From: Agapanthus africanus | Taxonomy: Eukaryota > Streptophyta > Magnoliopsida > Asparagales > Amaryllidaceae | NCBI GenBank assembly: GCA_030015575.1 | Contig: JASDDO010000026.1 | Span: 448,609,096 to 448,673,095 of the forward strand | Direction: 5' to 3' | Length of the DNA stretch: 64,000 nucleotides | In this document: positions 1 through 11,247 of the stretch, piece after piece | How the letters are laid out: each line of letters starts with the position of its first letter | Numbering within the stretch: the first letter of the stretch is position 1 | The notes under the pieces: model-generated | What the model was told of the DNA's origin: nothing | Seen by the model: the letters and a program-made list of their open reading frames with translations, nothing else | Database searches by the model: none | Position numbers and translations under genes: made by a program

Positions 1-361
1 CAGATGCTATTTGGTTTTATCCGTCCACCTCTCCGAAGAAGCCAAGTTGATTTATGGAACCGTGTATCGGAGGTTTGGACGGATGCGGCCGATGTAGCAG
101 ACTTCGTCAGATTCCCCTCGCTTGAGGGGTTTTTGATTGTGGGGACTCTCTTCATGCATGCGCAAGCCCCTGCAATTAATTACGCTACCGCATCGCGGTA
201 ACAACTTTCTCCTTCTCCAGAATTTCACTTCGTGTCGTGGGTGTTTGTTTTGTTTGTGGTTGCCCGTGGATTGTATACGGAGACTAATTTATGTCGTCGC
301 CCGTAGGACGTGGATTAGTCCAAATCCGTAGTTACTTAGATTTGAGTTTGGTGTTTTAGTT
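1..361. other. Unassigned non-coding DNA at window start
   Basis: No gene is supported here. Short open frames exist, but they overlap one another and show no recognisable domain. The stretch leads directly into the repeat-rich block that starts near 362. It could be the 3' untranslated part of another retroelement whose coding region lies left of the window; that is a guess from context only. Confidence 0.4.
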
Positions 362-684
362 TAAGGATACGTTAGCCATATTGAGCCTAAGATCAACTTA
401 AACGTTCGTTAAGGATACGTTAGTCTGATTTGAGACTAAGATCAACTTAACGGGAAGAGCATTTAGGGGCTCTCTTGTTCCAGTTTAAGGATGTAGTGGT
501 CCATTTAATATATGGCCGTCGGGACCCGTCACCTCTCTGACGACGTTGAAGGATTACAACGACAGGTGTCAGAGGAGTTCGGAGATGTACCTTTGAACCA
601 AAGTTGATTGGGGATCTTATAGTCCAATTTGGGACTAAAGTCTGTTTGAATGTTTAAGGATACGTTAGCCAGATTTGAGGCTAA
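362..684. repeat. Diverged repeats with TTAGYC/GRCTAA inverted stems
   Basis: Three related units carry TTAAGGATACGTTAG followed by a short inverted repeat and AAGATCAACTTAA. The stem is TTAGTCT/AGACTAA at 420-439 and TTAGCC/GGCTAA at 665-684; the copy at 372-390 has one mismatch. A further stem TAGTCC/GGACTA sits at 620-637. The change TC to CC on one arm is matched by GA to GG on the other, so pairing is kept. Function unknown. Confidence 0.6.
518..601 (+). repeat. 84-nt stem-loop module, copy 1
   Basis: First of two diverged direct copies (the other is at 1039-1121). It folds on paper as an outer stem CTCTGAC (535-541) with GTCAGAG (568-574) enclosing an inner stem CGTTG (544-548) with CAACG (557-561) and an 8-nt loop. 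No known RNA family is recognised. Confidence 0.55.
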
Positions 685-750
685 GATCAACTTAAACGGG
701 ATCGTTTAGATCCGACAAAAGAGTTTGTGGGCTCTATTGTTCCAGTTTAG

Positions 751-1022
751 GGACGTAGTGGTCCATAGGTAGTTTAAGGATATTGCGGTCCATTGCCAAT
801 TTAGGGACATAGTGGTCCATTGTTCCTGTTTTGAGGAAGGATATTAGTTTAAGGACGCATAAGTCCATGGGTTTAAGGACCCCATAGTCCATATGGATGT
901 GTTTAAGGACTCATTAGTCCGTTAGTTTAAGGACGCATAAGTCCATGGGTTTAAGGACCCCACAGTCCGTCTGGGTGTGTTTAAGGACGCATTAGTCCAC
1001 GAATATAAGGACCCCGCAGTCT
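751..1022. repeat. Array of GGAC-N6-GTCC mini inverted repeats
   Basis: Eight perfect GGAC/GTCC pairs, each with exactly six bases between the arms, lie at 751-764, 805-818, 853-866, 877-890, 907-920, 931-944, 955-968 and 985-998. A decayed copy is at 1009-1022. Most are preceded by TTAA. Spacing between units varies from 24 to about 54 bases, so this is a family of small units rather than a strict tandem repeat. Confidence 0.75.
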
Positions 1023-1038
1023 ATACCGATGTTTGGTT

Positions 1039-1121
1039 GTCGGGACCCGTCACCTCTCTGACGTCGTTGAAGGATTACAATGATAGTTGTCAGAGGAGTT
1101 CGGAGATGTACCCTTGAACCA
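1039..1121 (+). repeat. 84-nt stem-loop module, copy 2
   Basis: Second copy of the module at 518-601. The outer stem CTCTGAC/GTCAGAG is unchanged. In the inner stem CAACG has become CAATG, which still pairs with CGTTG through a G-T wobble. The two copies flank the GGAC-N6-GTCC array. Confidence 0.55.
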
Positions 1122-1140
1122 GATGTAAATTGATTTAAGA

Positions 1141-1490
1141 GAGCAGTCTTGCTCAGTCAATTTAGTTTGAGGACTTACGGCCATGATTGGGCTAAGTCCA
1201 ATTGAGGATGTTCGATGTTTTATTTGCATTTGGTCTATTAGGCCTATGCTAGGGCTTTGCCCCTGTTTAATAATGCACTGCATTTTATTCTGGCCTGTTA
1301 GGCCTTTTTGATTTGGGCTCTGCCCCTTTATAAATGATGCAGGGCATCTGTTTGGGCTCTGCCCTTCTTTAAAATAATGCCTTGCATTTAATTTGGCCTG
1401 TTAGGCCCTTTTTGATTGGGCTTGACCCTTCTGTAAATAAGGCAGTGCATTAATCAAATTGACAGTGTCCTGTCATGCGCTTTGCGCCAA
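1141..1490. repeat. Run of short hairpins with GGCC, GGGC and AATGC stems
   Basis: Different perfect inverted repeats follow one another: GAGCA/TGCTC 1141-1154, GGACTTA/TAAGTCC 1171-1199, GGGC/GCCC 1252-1262, AATGC/GCATT 1272-1284, GGCC/GGCC 1292-1304, GGGC/GCCC 1315-1325, GATGC/GCATC 1336-1348, GGGC/GCCC 1354-1364, AATGC/GCATT 1376-1388, GGCC/GGCC 1395-1407, GACAG/CTGTC 1461-1474 and GCGC/GCGC 1477-1487. The GGCC-TGTTA-GGCC and GGGC-TCT-GCCC units recur, so part of the run is an old interspersed duplication. No coding signal. Confidence 0.6.
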
Positions 1491-1766
1491 TTAATGAGCG
1501 CAAGCGCTAATTAATGAGCGCAAGCGCTTGCGGAGGTGACACGTGTCACGCAAGCGCAATGCGCTGTGCCAGTGCACTGCGCTGTTACCCTGTGACACAT
1601 GGCGCGCTCTGGTGAGTTGCGCCAATTTTAAAGAGCAATGCTCTATTTTTAAAAACGCATAGCACAAGTGGTTATCGTGCTGACACGTGGCGCCCTCTGG
1701 TGGCTTGCGCCAACCCAGGAGCGCAACGGTGCAGTTTTTGCAAGTGTAAGGCACTGTTTCAATAAC
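1491..1766. repeat. GCGC-rich palindromic repeats with CACGTG sites
   Basis: Two AGCGC-AA-GCGCT units lie at 1497-1508 and 1517-1528 inside a 20-bp tandem duplication. A perfect 14-bp palindrome GTGACACGTGTCAC is at 1536-1549, CAGTGCACTG at 1570-1579 and AGAGC/GCTCT at 1632-1644. TGACACGTGGC occurs near 1681. The open frame on the minus strand here follows from the repeat and has no gene-like content. Confidence 0.55.
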
Positions 1767-2216
1767 TTGATCCAATTTTGGATTCAAGAAAAGAATCTTT
1801 AAGATTCCAGAACCAATGGTTCATAAGAAAGTGCAAGGTACTGTTATTATTTATTATTATTTTTTTCGGTGAAGATCACTGGTCTTGTTCTTATATCAAA
1901 GATCTATTCAGAAGAAATTCTTCTCTTTTTATAAAGGTTTTTACCTTTTTCTTTTTCTTGAGTTCTTCTCCAAATTCTTCAGAGCTCTCTCTGTTTTTTT
2001 GTTGTTTTTGAAGTTCTTGATCTCTCCTTTTGAATTGGGGTCTAGGGGACTTTATATAGTGCCCATTAATTTGTTGAATTTGATAAAGAGATCATTCTCT
2101 GAGTGATCTGGGGAATTTTCCCCACCGTTGGATCTTTGATCCAAGGGCTTCTGTTTTACAGAAGACAATCTTTTTGTTTTAACAAGAACAGAAAGATCTT
2201 ACTGGAATTTTAATTC
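1767..2216. repeat. AT-rich chain of perfect short hairpins
   Basis: Perfect inverted repeats with unrelated stems occur every 20-100 bases: ATCCAA/TTGGAT 1770-1783, GAATCTT/AAGATTC 1793-1807, GAACC/GGTTC 1810-1822, AGAAG/CTTCT 1910-1924, AGATCA/TGATCT 2089-2109, GGGGAA/TTCCCC 2110-2123, TTGGATC/GATCCAA 2128-2144, CTTCTGT/ACAGAAG 2148-2164, TTGTT/AACAA 2174-2185 and GAATT/AATTC 2205-2216. No protein family is recognised in the open frames of the T-rich part. Confidence 0.5.
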
Positions 2217-2231
2217 TGTTTGGCGCAGATG

Positions 2232-2640
2232 CACTAGCGCTTGACACGTGTCACGCAGCGCACAGCGCAACTGCGCCTGCGCACCTGCGCTGACATGTGT
2301 CGCGCAGCACACAGCGTAGCGCAACTGCGCCAGCGCAATTGTGCTGACACGTGTCGCACGGCGCAGCGCTTGTGCAACTGCGCTTGCACCACTGCGCTGA
2401 CACGTGTCGCGCAGCGCACTGCGCAGCGCAACTGTGCGGACACGTGTCGCGCAGCGCAGCGCTCGCACAGCCCAGCGCTCACGCAGCGTCTGCGCAACTG
2501 CGCTGACACGTGTCGCGCAGCGCCAGCGCAACTGAAGCGTTACTTCCTTTCATTTTGTTTTAACTAGAGCCTTGCTCTCATTGGGCACGCTGCCTTGGGC
2601 GCTGCGCTGACGTATCAGCTTCTGACACGTGGCGCGTTGC
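2232..2640. repeat. GC-rich array of GACACGTGTC palindromes (G-box-like)
   Basis: The unit is about TGACACGTGTCGCGCAGCGC with variable GCGCA spacers. Palindromes lie at 2242-2253, 2346-2355, 2399-2408, 2439-2448 and 2505-2514, with a mutated copy near 2291 (GACATGTGTC) and TGACACGTGGC at 2623-2633. CACGTG is the core of the plant G-box bound by bZIP and bHLH factors; whether it acts here is unknown. GCTGA-CGTA-TCAGC (2606-2619) and AGAGC/GCTCT (2566-2578) are further stems. Arg/Ala/Cys-rich frames on both strands are by-products of the repeat. Confidence 0.65.
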
Positions 2641-2658
2641 GCGCAGCGCACGGGATTT

Positions 2659-2752
2659 GAAGCGCTGCTTCGATTTTTTAATTTTTGAAATTTAAACAGA
2701 GCTTTCCTCTGATTGGGGGAAACAGGGCCTTTGGACGTGTGCTTTACACACG
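2659..2752. repeat. Last hairpins of the inverted-repeat block
   Basis: GAAGC/GCTTC 2659-2671, CAGAG/CTCTG 2697-2711 and CGTGTG/CACACG 2736-2752. After this the density of obvious stems falls. Confidence 0.45.
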
Positions 2753-3091
2753 CATTTCTATAGACGGTATCAGTTGTAGTAGACTTAGATCAGTACCCCA
2801 GTTCATGAGATATGATGATAAGGATACCAGATAATTGATGATATGAATGTGATATTGACCCGTACCCAGATTTGGGATGCCGTACGATGATTTACCGTAC
2901 GAGCTTTATTTGATGATAAGATCTGCACTCATGACTTGAGGATGTCATATGATATTGTATGGTATGCGGTACCTTTGAGGCGGGATCACCGACTATTATA
3001 TATATATATATATATATCGACTCAGATTTAGGTGGTTTCCATACCCCTCCCGATTGACTTGTTAATTAGATCTGTAGTTTGCTTAGTAGAT
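2753..3091. other. Unassigned DNA with a short TA microsatellite
   Basis: No gene seen. An alternating TA run occupies about 2997-3017. The segment ends at the GTTAG target site (3092-3096) used by element R1. Confidence 0.5.
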
Positions 3092-3096
3092 GTTAG

Positions 3097-5322
3097 TGTA
3101 GGGTTCCTAGGCACCCTAATGAGGTCTCACAAGGTATCAACCATGCCAATTTCAAATTTAAACGGTGCCGAGAAACCCGACTACGGATCGTTGGCTAGAT
3201 TTCTAGGCGAAAAGTAAACTAGTTAACACTTAACTAAGAGATACGGAAATACAACCTTTGTAGATCCGGTTCTCCACCTCCATAGCTCCGCAATGAAGTC
3301 TCCTCGCTGTCCATAACAAGTCCCGGGCTCTAGCGTCGGCTTCATCGGAGAATGGACGGGCTAGGTCATCGATGTCCATGCCGAAGATGATCTACGTCGA
3401 GGCATCGCTAAATCAAGCTCCGACTTCACCAAGTCAAGAAACTTGTGAAGAAAACACACTCTACTACTTGGCAAGAGGTAGAGGATGAAGAAATAGGAAG
3501 TGGGTAGACTTTAGAATTGGATTTCTCACTTGTTTTCATCAATCACCATTGATGAAGAAAGGTTTCTTCTTTTAAGATGAAGAAGAAGAAGAAGATAATG
3601 AATATTATGATAATTATCCAAATAGAAAATCAAAGGAATCCTTATCATAATCAAACCCTAGTTAAGTGTAGAGAATAAACCATGGTTTGCACAAATGGTT
3701 AGGGTTAAGAATGAAGACAAGAATGGTGACTAAGTCAAAGGTTCATGAATCTTCAACAAACAAACAAAAAAAGCCACCATTCTTTTCTCTTTTCTATTCA
3801 TTTTCCAAAATGTATAAACAAATAAATAAATGAATAAATAAGTAATGGAAAATAAAACCCTAATTATATGTATAACCATGGTTTAATTCTTTACACTTAA
3901 CCAAGTAAACATGTATCATCAAACATGATACAATCAAGTGCACGAAAATATATCGAATATACAATGTGCACATCCGAGCGAGAAAATCCATTTAAAGTGA
4001 ACCGATACTAGTTAATGCAAAGTAATATATCAAATATATAATTATGCATTAAATCATTAAATCAACACTTGATTCAATGATCCGGTCATGTCGCACACAA
4101 CCGACTAGTATTCAATGTATCGGCTTATCGATTCAACGCTTGAATCGATAACTAGGTTAAATCGCATACAACCATCCAACACATTGATTGCGAGAATGAA
4201 ATACGGTATCACATACACGCATTATTCTCGGTCTCGCACATATCTCATATGCGCTCCTGTTTCGTTTTGCTTGAGCCAGGAAACCTCTGTGTAGGACTCT
4301 AAAGACTCGTCAATACGCCGGCAGCAGGTGATGATCATATCAAACACCCACAAGCCGCAAGCGGTCTGCTAAACGTAACGGCCACCCGGGTATTGAGCGA
4401 TCTGAAGATCGACGAGCAAGCCCGCTCACACTCCAGTGAATCCAACCAGTAACACTACCATACAGTCCGGTCTCATCGTCTGATATGTCGCATATCTTGC
4501 CTAGGGGTGGTATACGTCAGACCCCAATAGCTCGATAAGTCGTGTCGATATGAAGTCTATAACAATTCGAGAAACTACTGGTAACACTTACTAGTAAATC
4601 TCAGCAACCCTGGCCAGGGATTTCCTGTTATAGCCAATCGAACACTGCGCAACATCAACTCCCTATACCGGGAGAGACGAATCCCCTCCTATCGCTCATT
4701 GCCTCCAAGTGACTCGGGACTGTACCCAAAAACCACCGTTTTGCACGCCCTCTTGGACGTGGTAAGATGGAAATCAAAGCACAGTGGGAACCACACAAGA
4801 CTCTATGACGATCTTGGGTCAACAGACTACTCTGTACCAGTGTCACCAGAGAACTGCCATCTGACGTGAGGTATAATACCATCTGGGAGTTCTCGGCGAG
4901 TCCGTCCAGTGTACCCAGTCTCTACTGAGCACCCGTATATCATCTCTGATGTCAAACACCAATGGATATGGGATCATCCATCGCCCATCTGTATGGGTCG
5001 AGAAGGTACACGCTAGTCTACTCTGGTATATCGATGCCCCGTCTCGATACACCCACGACTAGGGACTTTGAAGGATGTACTTATGGACTACCATGTCCCC
5101 ACTAGTATGATCCGCATCATTGTCCAGGTAGTCAAGTACACATCCTAAGGGCTTTACCAACATGTAACAGAGAGACAAACAATGTACACGTTAAGGTAAA
5201 GATTAACCAGATAGCATACTATCATGTCGAGCAAGAAAGTCCTCCCTATATATGTCCCAGCATCCACTACAATATACATCCTATGTATACTAATGGCCTC
5301 TAGGGCATACATACAACTAACA
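3097..5322 (-). repeat. R1 3' LTR
   Basis: This 2,226-bp LTR reads TGTTAG...CCCTACA on the minus strand. It is almost identical to 11262-13487. The differences seen are scattered single bases, for example at the target end (CTAGG versus CTGGG). A frame of about 75 codons inside it recurs in the other family A LTRs but is not taken as a gene. Confidence 0.95.
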
Positions 5323-5337
5323 ATCTCCCACTTGCAC
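5323..5337 (-). other. R1 polypurine tract
   Basis: The minus strand reads GTGCAAGTGGGAGAT immediately before the 3' LTR. This is the usual plus-strand primer site of plant copia elements and fixes the inner LTR edge. Confidence 0.9.
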
Positions 5338-8090
5338 TAGGGCCATCTGATAGCAGTGGTTGTAGTATCTCATACTCAACCATCCCATAAAAGTCTCTCT
5401 CTGGGAACAGGCCTTTGTGAGTGGATCCGCTGTGTTGTCCTCTGAGTCTGCTCTCCTATTCTCGATCTCCCTGGAGATCAACCATCTCCATGATCAGGTG
5501 ACACTTCCTTAGAATATGTCTGGATCACTGATGGGATCGACGTTCCTTGGCATAAGCCACAACTCCATTGTCTCACAATGGTTGGAACGTAGTTCATCTC
5601 ATGAACCAATATACACCCAAACAGCCTCTTTGGTAGCATCTTAAGTAGCGATGTATCTAGCCTTTATCGTCTAGTATGTCACGGTATCTAGCTTGGAACT
5701 CTTCCAACATACCATCCCTCCACTGAGGGTAAAGACAATGCCTGTGACTGACATTCAGTCGTCTTTATCACCCTGGAACCCTTCCAGTGATTCTTGTCAG
5801 GATCGATTGATACCATCTCACTACAACTAGTGAGAATCCTAACATCCATTTAGATCTATCTCATAGATCCAAAACCCAGGATTTAGGAGGTATCACTTTG
5901 ATCCTATATGGAAAATCATGGTGATAAGCGGAGATTGATCGAGCGTAGCATAGGAAACTCCTTCCCTATCAAGAGTATGTCATCCACGTACTCTACGAGG
6001 ATCGTCACCATACTCCCTACTACCTTCTTGTTTATACAAGGTTCATATACCATTTTGATGATGTCAAACTCTTTGACTACTTCATCAAAACAGATTTTCC
6101 AACTCCGCGATGCCTGCTTTATCCTATAAAGCATCTTGCACACGTTTCCGCTGCTCCCACTATCTACGAAGCCCTCTGGCTGTGTACTTATAGACGCACT
6201 CTTCTAAAACATCATTTAGAAAAGCAGTCATGACACCCAACCACCAGATATCGTAGTCATGGTAGGTAGCCGTGACAAGTAGGATCTGGATGGACTTAAG
6301 CATAGCTACTTGAAAAAGGTTTCATCATTATCCACACCTGGTCAATGATGCACACTTTTAACAAGTCTAGCTTTGAAAGTCTCAACTTTTCGATGTACAC
6401 CAAGTAATCTTCTAAAGATATACTTGCTCCTGATGGGGATTTAACCCTTCAGATATAGCAACCAAAGTCCATAATTTGTTGGTGTATAAGGATTCCATCT
6501 CAGATCGCTAAGCATCCAGCCATTCTTACAGAGTCTTACTCCTGATGGCCAGCTCGAAACTAGTTGGGTCATCATCTCATGATGCAATCCTCGCTCCCAC
6601 TGTCATAGAGAAAAAGAAGTATCTCTCAGGTGGGTGAGGAACCCTACTAGATCGGCGGAGAGGCTGAGGTTCGTTGGTAACTATTGAATCCTTTGGTTCT
6701 TTGAAATCATTTTCTGTAGTTTGCATAGCTGGAACCTTTCCAGTTGTACATAACAGACCTTGCCTCGAGCTTGTCCGGATTTTTCTTTTAAACATAGGCC
6801 GGACAACCCCAAATCTTAACTAGCTTAAGACATGGGCTCTTCCCTTTCCATATCACATATGAAATGGTAGGCAACTGATTTGATTGGAACCCTATTCATT
6901 AGGTATGCAACTTCATAAGTGCATAACTCCTAAAAAGGAAAATAGGAAACTCAGTAGTACTCATCATAGAGCACACCTTATCAAATAGGGTGTGATTGCT
7001 CCGTCCCGATATACCATCGTGCTATGGTGTATACAGAGGAGTAATGCTGAGAGAGAATCTCATTCTCCTTTAGAATAATCCAGGATTTTCGTGCTCAAGT
7101 ATTCTCCTCCTTGATCTCATCAAAGGACATAATACTTATACCCGTATTTTGGTTCTCTACTTCTAACTTATATTCTGTGAATATCTCAAAAGGTTCGGAC
7201 TTGTGTTTCAACAGGAACATATGTCTGAATCTTGAGAGATTATCAGAGAATGTAATGAAGTACAAAGAACCGGTCTTGGCTTGTGTAGACTGAGGACCTA
7301 CATACATCAACATGTATCATCCCAAGAGTTCACTTACTTTTTCTCTATTTCCAATAAACAGAGCTGGTGTCATTATATCTTTGTGACATGACTGGCAAGT
7401 TTCACAAGATGTAGATTCAAACTGGTTTAAATATGCATCTAAAATGTAACTTCAGCTAGTCGGGTCACATTGATATGACCTAGTCTACAACGCCTTAAGA
7501 AGGATCCGTTCATTTCTGAACTCTTCCTCTTATGTGTGTTCCATATACTAAGAACTGTAGTTTGATTTAGAACATCAACGCTTTTAGATAACGTGCCTGA
7601 ACCAATCAACTTTTGATATAGGAAATGTTCAAAACATTATCCAACAATACAAAATTTTATCATTTCTTTACTAATAAAGAGACTGATATGATTTTGTATA
7701 TCAGGTTCGGTATCTAATAACATTCGTTCAGAACCAATGTATTGGTAATACAGGGTGACAGTGACCAACAGACTTGGCTGCAACACTTTCCCCGTTTTCT
7801 GCCTCATGAAACCTATCACCCGTTCTCAGTTCTCTACCTTTCTGTAGCCCTATGTAATAGATTACATATCTGGGATCCTGATCTGGTATCACATACCCAG
7901 GACGTAGAGGACACTGAGAAACAGTTCTATATATTGAACACACCCGAAGATGATGCATCAGCATGCACTCTCTTCGTTTGGGCGGCACGGGAAATCTGGT
8001 ATACCCCAATTTCCTGCTCTGTCTTATAACAATTATAAGTTGGAGCGGGACCAACGTTCCCCAGCTCAGTATAACAAGCGGGTTCGGTCA
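5338..8090 (-). pseudogene. R1 broken pol (protease, integrase, RT, RNase H)
   Basis: Domains are in copia order on the minus strand. Protease remnant: about 7728-8090, with the fragment ENGESVAAKSVGHCHPVL, in more than one frame. Integrase: about 6830-7530, including the GSLYFITFSDNLSRF and SREPxKxG-type core region near 7095-7313. Linker RRSSRVPHPPERYF: 6577-6795. RT: about 5770-6570, with YVDDILLIG at 5964-5990 inside the longest frame (5916-6143). RNase H tail: about 5390-5600. Stops and frameshifts separate all parts; the TAA at 6788-6790 falls where copia integrase normally has a lysine after AYV and is shared with R2-R6. From the pre-integrase zinc region to the end it is shorter than a usual copia pol, so segments are deleted as well. 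Confidence 0.85.
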
Positions 8091-8574
8091 ATAATCCGTA
8101 TTATTATCTTGATTAAGGCGTGATATGGTCGCTACCTGGAGAGAGAGAGAAGAAAACACTCAGCGTGCGCTCTGTCAAGAATAGATTGGTTATTATTTTA
8201 TCTAATCAGGATGGCTCCCACTGCTTTTTATCAAATCTTCCTTCAAACCCTAAAAGGAAAGACTAGCCGGGATTAATTACACCCTACAAGTTCGCCAATC
8301 TTTCAGCCAGGCCAGTGTCGGTACTTTGAGGGAGGTCCCCCGTGCTTTCGCACGAACCTAATTAATGTAAACCTCGTTTTCCCAGAGGCGTAACCTCGTT
8401 AACACCTTTCTAGACACCTACTTGATCGGCTAATTGTAATGTATAAAACTCTCCCAGGAGTAACTCTTACTCGCAGCGGGTATCGGGATCCAACTATCTC
8501 ATAGAAGGTATGCAATCTCATTGCAAATTTCAACACTTGAAATTCCCGATAATATTTTGCCCCTAACGTGCTAT

Positions 8575-8766
8575 GACCTTGACGAAAGCCAACGAACCAT
8601 AGCCCGCTAGTCAAGTTCAGCCCGTACATTTCTTGATTGAATTAAACCCACCCGCACGACCCTTGACGAAAGCCAACAAAGCTGCACGACGACCCTAATC
8701 CAATCGCATCGTATGCTAGCAGATAAGCAGCATATAGCTACCGCACGCTGCACCTTGACGAAAGCC
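8575..8766 (-). repeat. R1 leader: three small hairpin units
   Basis: Three copies of GTTGGCTTTCGTCAAGG (minus strand) lie at 8575-8590, 8658-8674 and 8751-8766. The best unit pairs GGCTTT with AAGGTC around a CGTC loop, using two G-T wobbles. The same set of units stands at the same place in R2, R3 and R5, with two copies in R4. Confidence 0.7.
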
Positions 8767-8914
8767 AACAAATGCAGCACGAATACTATATACAACTTAT
8801 CTGAAATGACGGAGGGCTACGACAGGTTTTTCTGAAAACCTATTGCGTAATGAACTTGATATCGTTGCAGGATCGAATGATTTTAAAATGGATTGTTTTT
8901 GAGGCTTTTCTAGT

Positions 8915-9156
8915 TTTGCTAAAGGAGTCACTCCCGGTGAAGGGATCGTCGGTCCTTTCCCCGTCGAATGAGGTGCGGGATATATCATATATATCGCTGT
9001 GCAAAGCAGAACTCTTAAAAGCAATCAAAAGACAAACCGAGTGTGTAGCATCTGCCAGTTATTGCTAAAGGAGTCACTCCCGGTGAAGGGATCTCGGTCC
9101 TTTCCTTATCGAATAAGGTGCAGGATATATCATATATACCGCTGTGCAAAGCAAGA
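8915..9156 (-). repeat. R1 leader: 146-bp-spaced repeat pair
   Basis: Two copies of a block of about 94 bp (8915-9008 and 9060-9156) share GCTTTGCACAGCGG, a TATAT hairpin and CCTTCACCGGGAGTGACTCC (minus strand). The start-to-start distance is 146 bp, the same as in R3 and R5. No coding potential. Confidence 0.75.
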
Positions 9157-10029
9157 ACTGTAGCTACCTGTTTTATTTTGAAATTCGATTCTACAACATC
9201 TTAGGTTTCTTTTTATTTCATTAATCACATTAATGAAGTCCCATCATTTAAATACCTAAACATCACAGATAAATACGACGTACACTTATGCCATCCGCAT
9301 TCGCCTCGATGTCCCCTCGTGCACCGTTAGGTTAGGTAACTAACGGCAGAGCGGGGCAGGGCTAGCGCGGGTGTAAAACATAAGTAACGTCTATATAATA
9401 TATCATATATACTATATAAAGTATTTATCACAGAACATCACATGATCACATCACAGATATCGCAGCAGAAGAATCATATGAAATATTGGATATACTAGGA
9501 CGTCCGTGTTTTCAATACGAGCCAGTATGAAACACGGATTCCACGGTCGTGATGAATAGCCAAACCCACACCCCTAGACCCCTATGAGAGCGGCAAGCAA
9601 CCCTACCAATTCTGGAGTTAGGAGACCCGGACTCGACTCCTCGAGTTGGTCTCCCACTGGACTCCAGAACCCGGTTACTTGTGCTCCCCTCCTTGGGTCT
9701 ATCCTAGTGCGAAAAAGTAAATAATATACAAACGGTGACATCTTCCGCAACCTGGAAGCGCCCCAATAAAAGAATATTACATACAAGTTTTTACATGAAT
9801 GAAAATAAAAAAAACACTCATCTCACATAAAAACCCTCGGCTATTCAAACACGACGATCCAATATAACATATCCAGCAACACATAACATTACATGTCATC
9901 AACGTAAGTAAATATGTCCATCCCAATTGTCGTTGATATATAGCAACGAAACCGGCGATATCATATATTACACTTACGGTCACAGAAAAGAAAGTGTAAA
10001 ACTACAACAGTTGGAATCCACAACCACCT

Positions 10030-10079
10030 CAGACATCGCATGCCTGATCAAATGAATTTCTTAGACATCGCATGCCTAA
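10030..10079 (-). repeat. R1 leader: two 32-bp-spaced TTAGGCATGCGATGTCTAA units
   Basis: The unit occurs twice with a 32-bp offset. The same pair is present in R2 (54123-54175), R3 (19865-19915) and R5 (35236-35286). Confidence 0.65.
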
Positions 10080-11035
10080 CAATTATAAACCCCGCATCTT
10101 AGTCTCATTATCGAAAACACTTTTCAATATCAAGTCGGGCAATTCAACAAGATTCCCGACAGTCTGATCGAATACTCGTCGTAAACTTTTGTAGGCGGCC
10201 GCACCCCCGATACCGTCGACGAAGTGCACCAAGGCGGAACACCGCTGCCGCGAGCACCCGAACGGATGCTTTCGGCGACGGGGTTCTCCTACAGTCACTT
10301 GGTCGGGGCTATGGAGTGAAGCTGTCTATTAAGTTTACCCGGCGAGTATCCGCGTACGCTACGTGATTGCGACGGACTTTTGATTACATCAAAATTCCGT
10401 GGCAACCGATCAAGTGAGACTAAACTGCTATGTTTATAATATTCATTCCGTTATCTCATAACTTATTGTGAATTCCAATTATTGTATCCCATTCCAGATA
10501 AACAGAAAATGTTAAACTTTCCGATCGAACAATCGAACACCCAAGTTTTCCCGATACAATCCAACACATGAAATAAGTCTAACAACATTCAGTTCGTGCC
10601 TTAGTACCAACGGTCCAGCCGTAGAAGGGTCAAGCCAACGCCTCACATGTGGCACGCCGTACTGCCCCAAACCCGAAGGTTCAAAGGGCAGTTCAAGACG
10701 GTCAAATAATCGAGTTAAGGTTTGTTGTCTTCTAGAGGGTCCATCGAGTTACTTGCACTACTTAGAACGTCGTTAAACTACGGAAAAATCCAACACTTGG
10801 AAATTTCCCGACAAGGGAAAAATTGGGTATTTATATCCGGTCGAACTTTTTAACATATTCTAAAATTTATCCGGAAAGCCACACAGACAAAATTTGATAC
10901 TCCGATCAAAACACCGAATCCCCAAAACAACCCCAGAAAATTCAACTCTTGAATAAATATTAAAAATTCCCAGAAAACTCAGCACAGTTAAATAGGAGTT
11001 ACTGTGCAAACAGTAATTGATGATGTCAGCATATG

Positions 11036-11082
11036 GCCGCGGAACCGCCGCAGAAGCCAAGCTTCTGCCGCGGTTCCGCCGC
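11036..11082 (-). other. R1 GC-rich leader hairpin, candidate packaging or dimerisation signal
   Basis: A 22-bp stem with two mismatches encloses a three-base loop; its apex carries CAGAAGC/GCTTCTG. It stands about 170 nt after the primer-binding site in an otherwise AT-rich leader. R2-R5 have an equivalent hairpin at an equivalent distance. In retroviruses and retrotransposons, hairpins in this region serve RNA dimerisation and packaging; that role here is inferred. Confidence 0.65.
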
Positions 11083-11247
11083 ATGTTGTACTGTTCATCA
11101 GAAACTTTTTGCGCCGTAATTTTTTAGCAATTTTTAATTTGGAAAAATCCACGTTTTTAGAAAAAGTACAGAGGGCATTTTCCGGGTTGGTTTTTCGGTT
11201 CGTTCGGACTTCAAATTCCGTCTAGACTTCGCCTAAGGATCTAGCTA

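Noticed and set aside
1778..2106. Phe/Ser-rich frames that look like a membrane peptide
   Set aside because: They come from T-rich low-complexity DNA in the hairpin region, with two overlapping phases and no conserved copy to support coding.
2199..2567. Arg/Ala/Cys-rich frames of 91-110 codons on both strands
   Set aside because: They arise from the GC-rich GACACGTGTC/GCGCA repeat, occur on both strands at once and have no domain.
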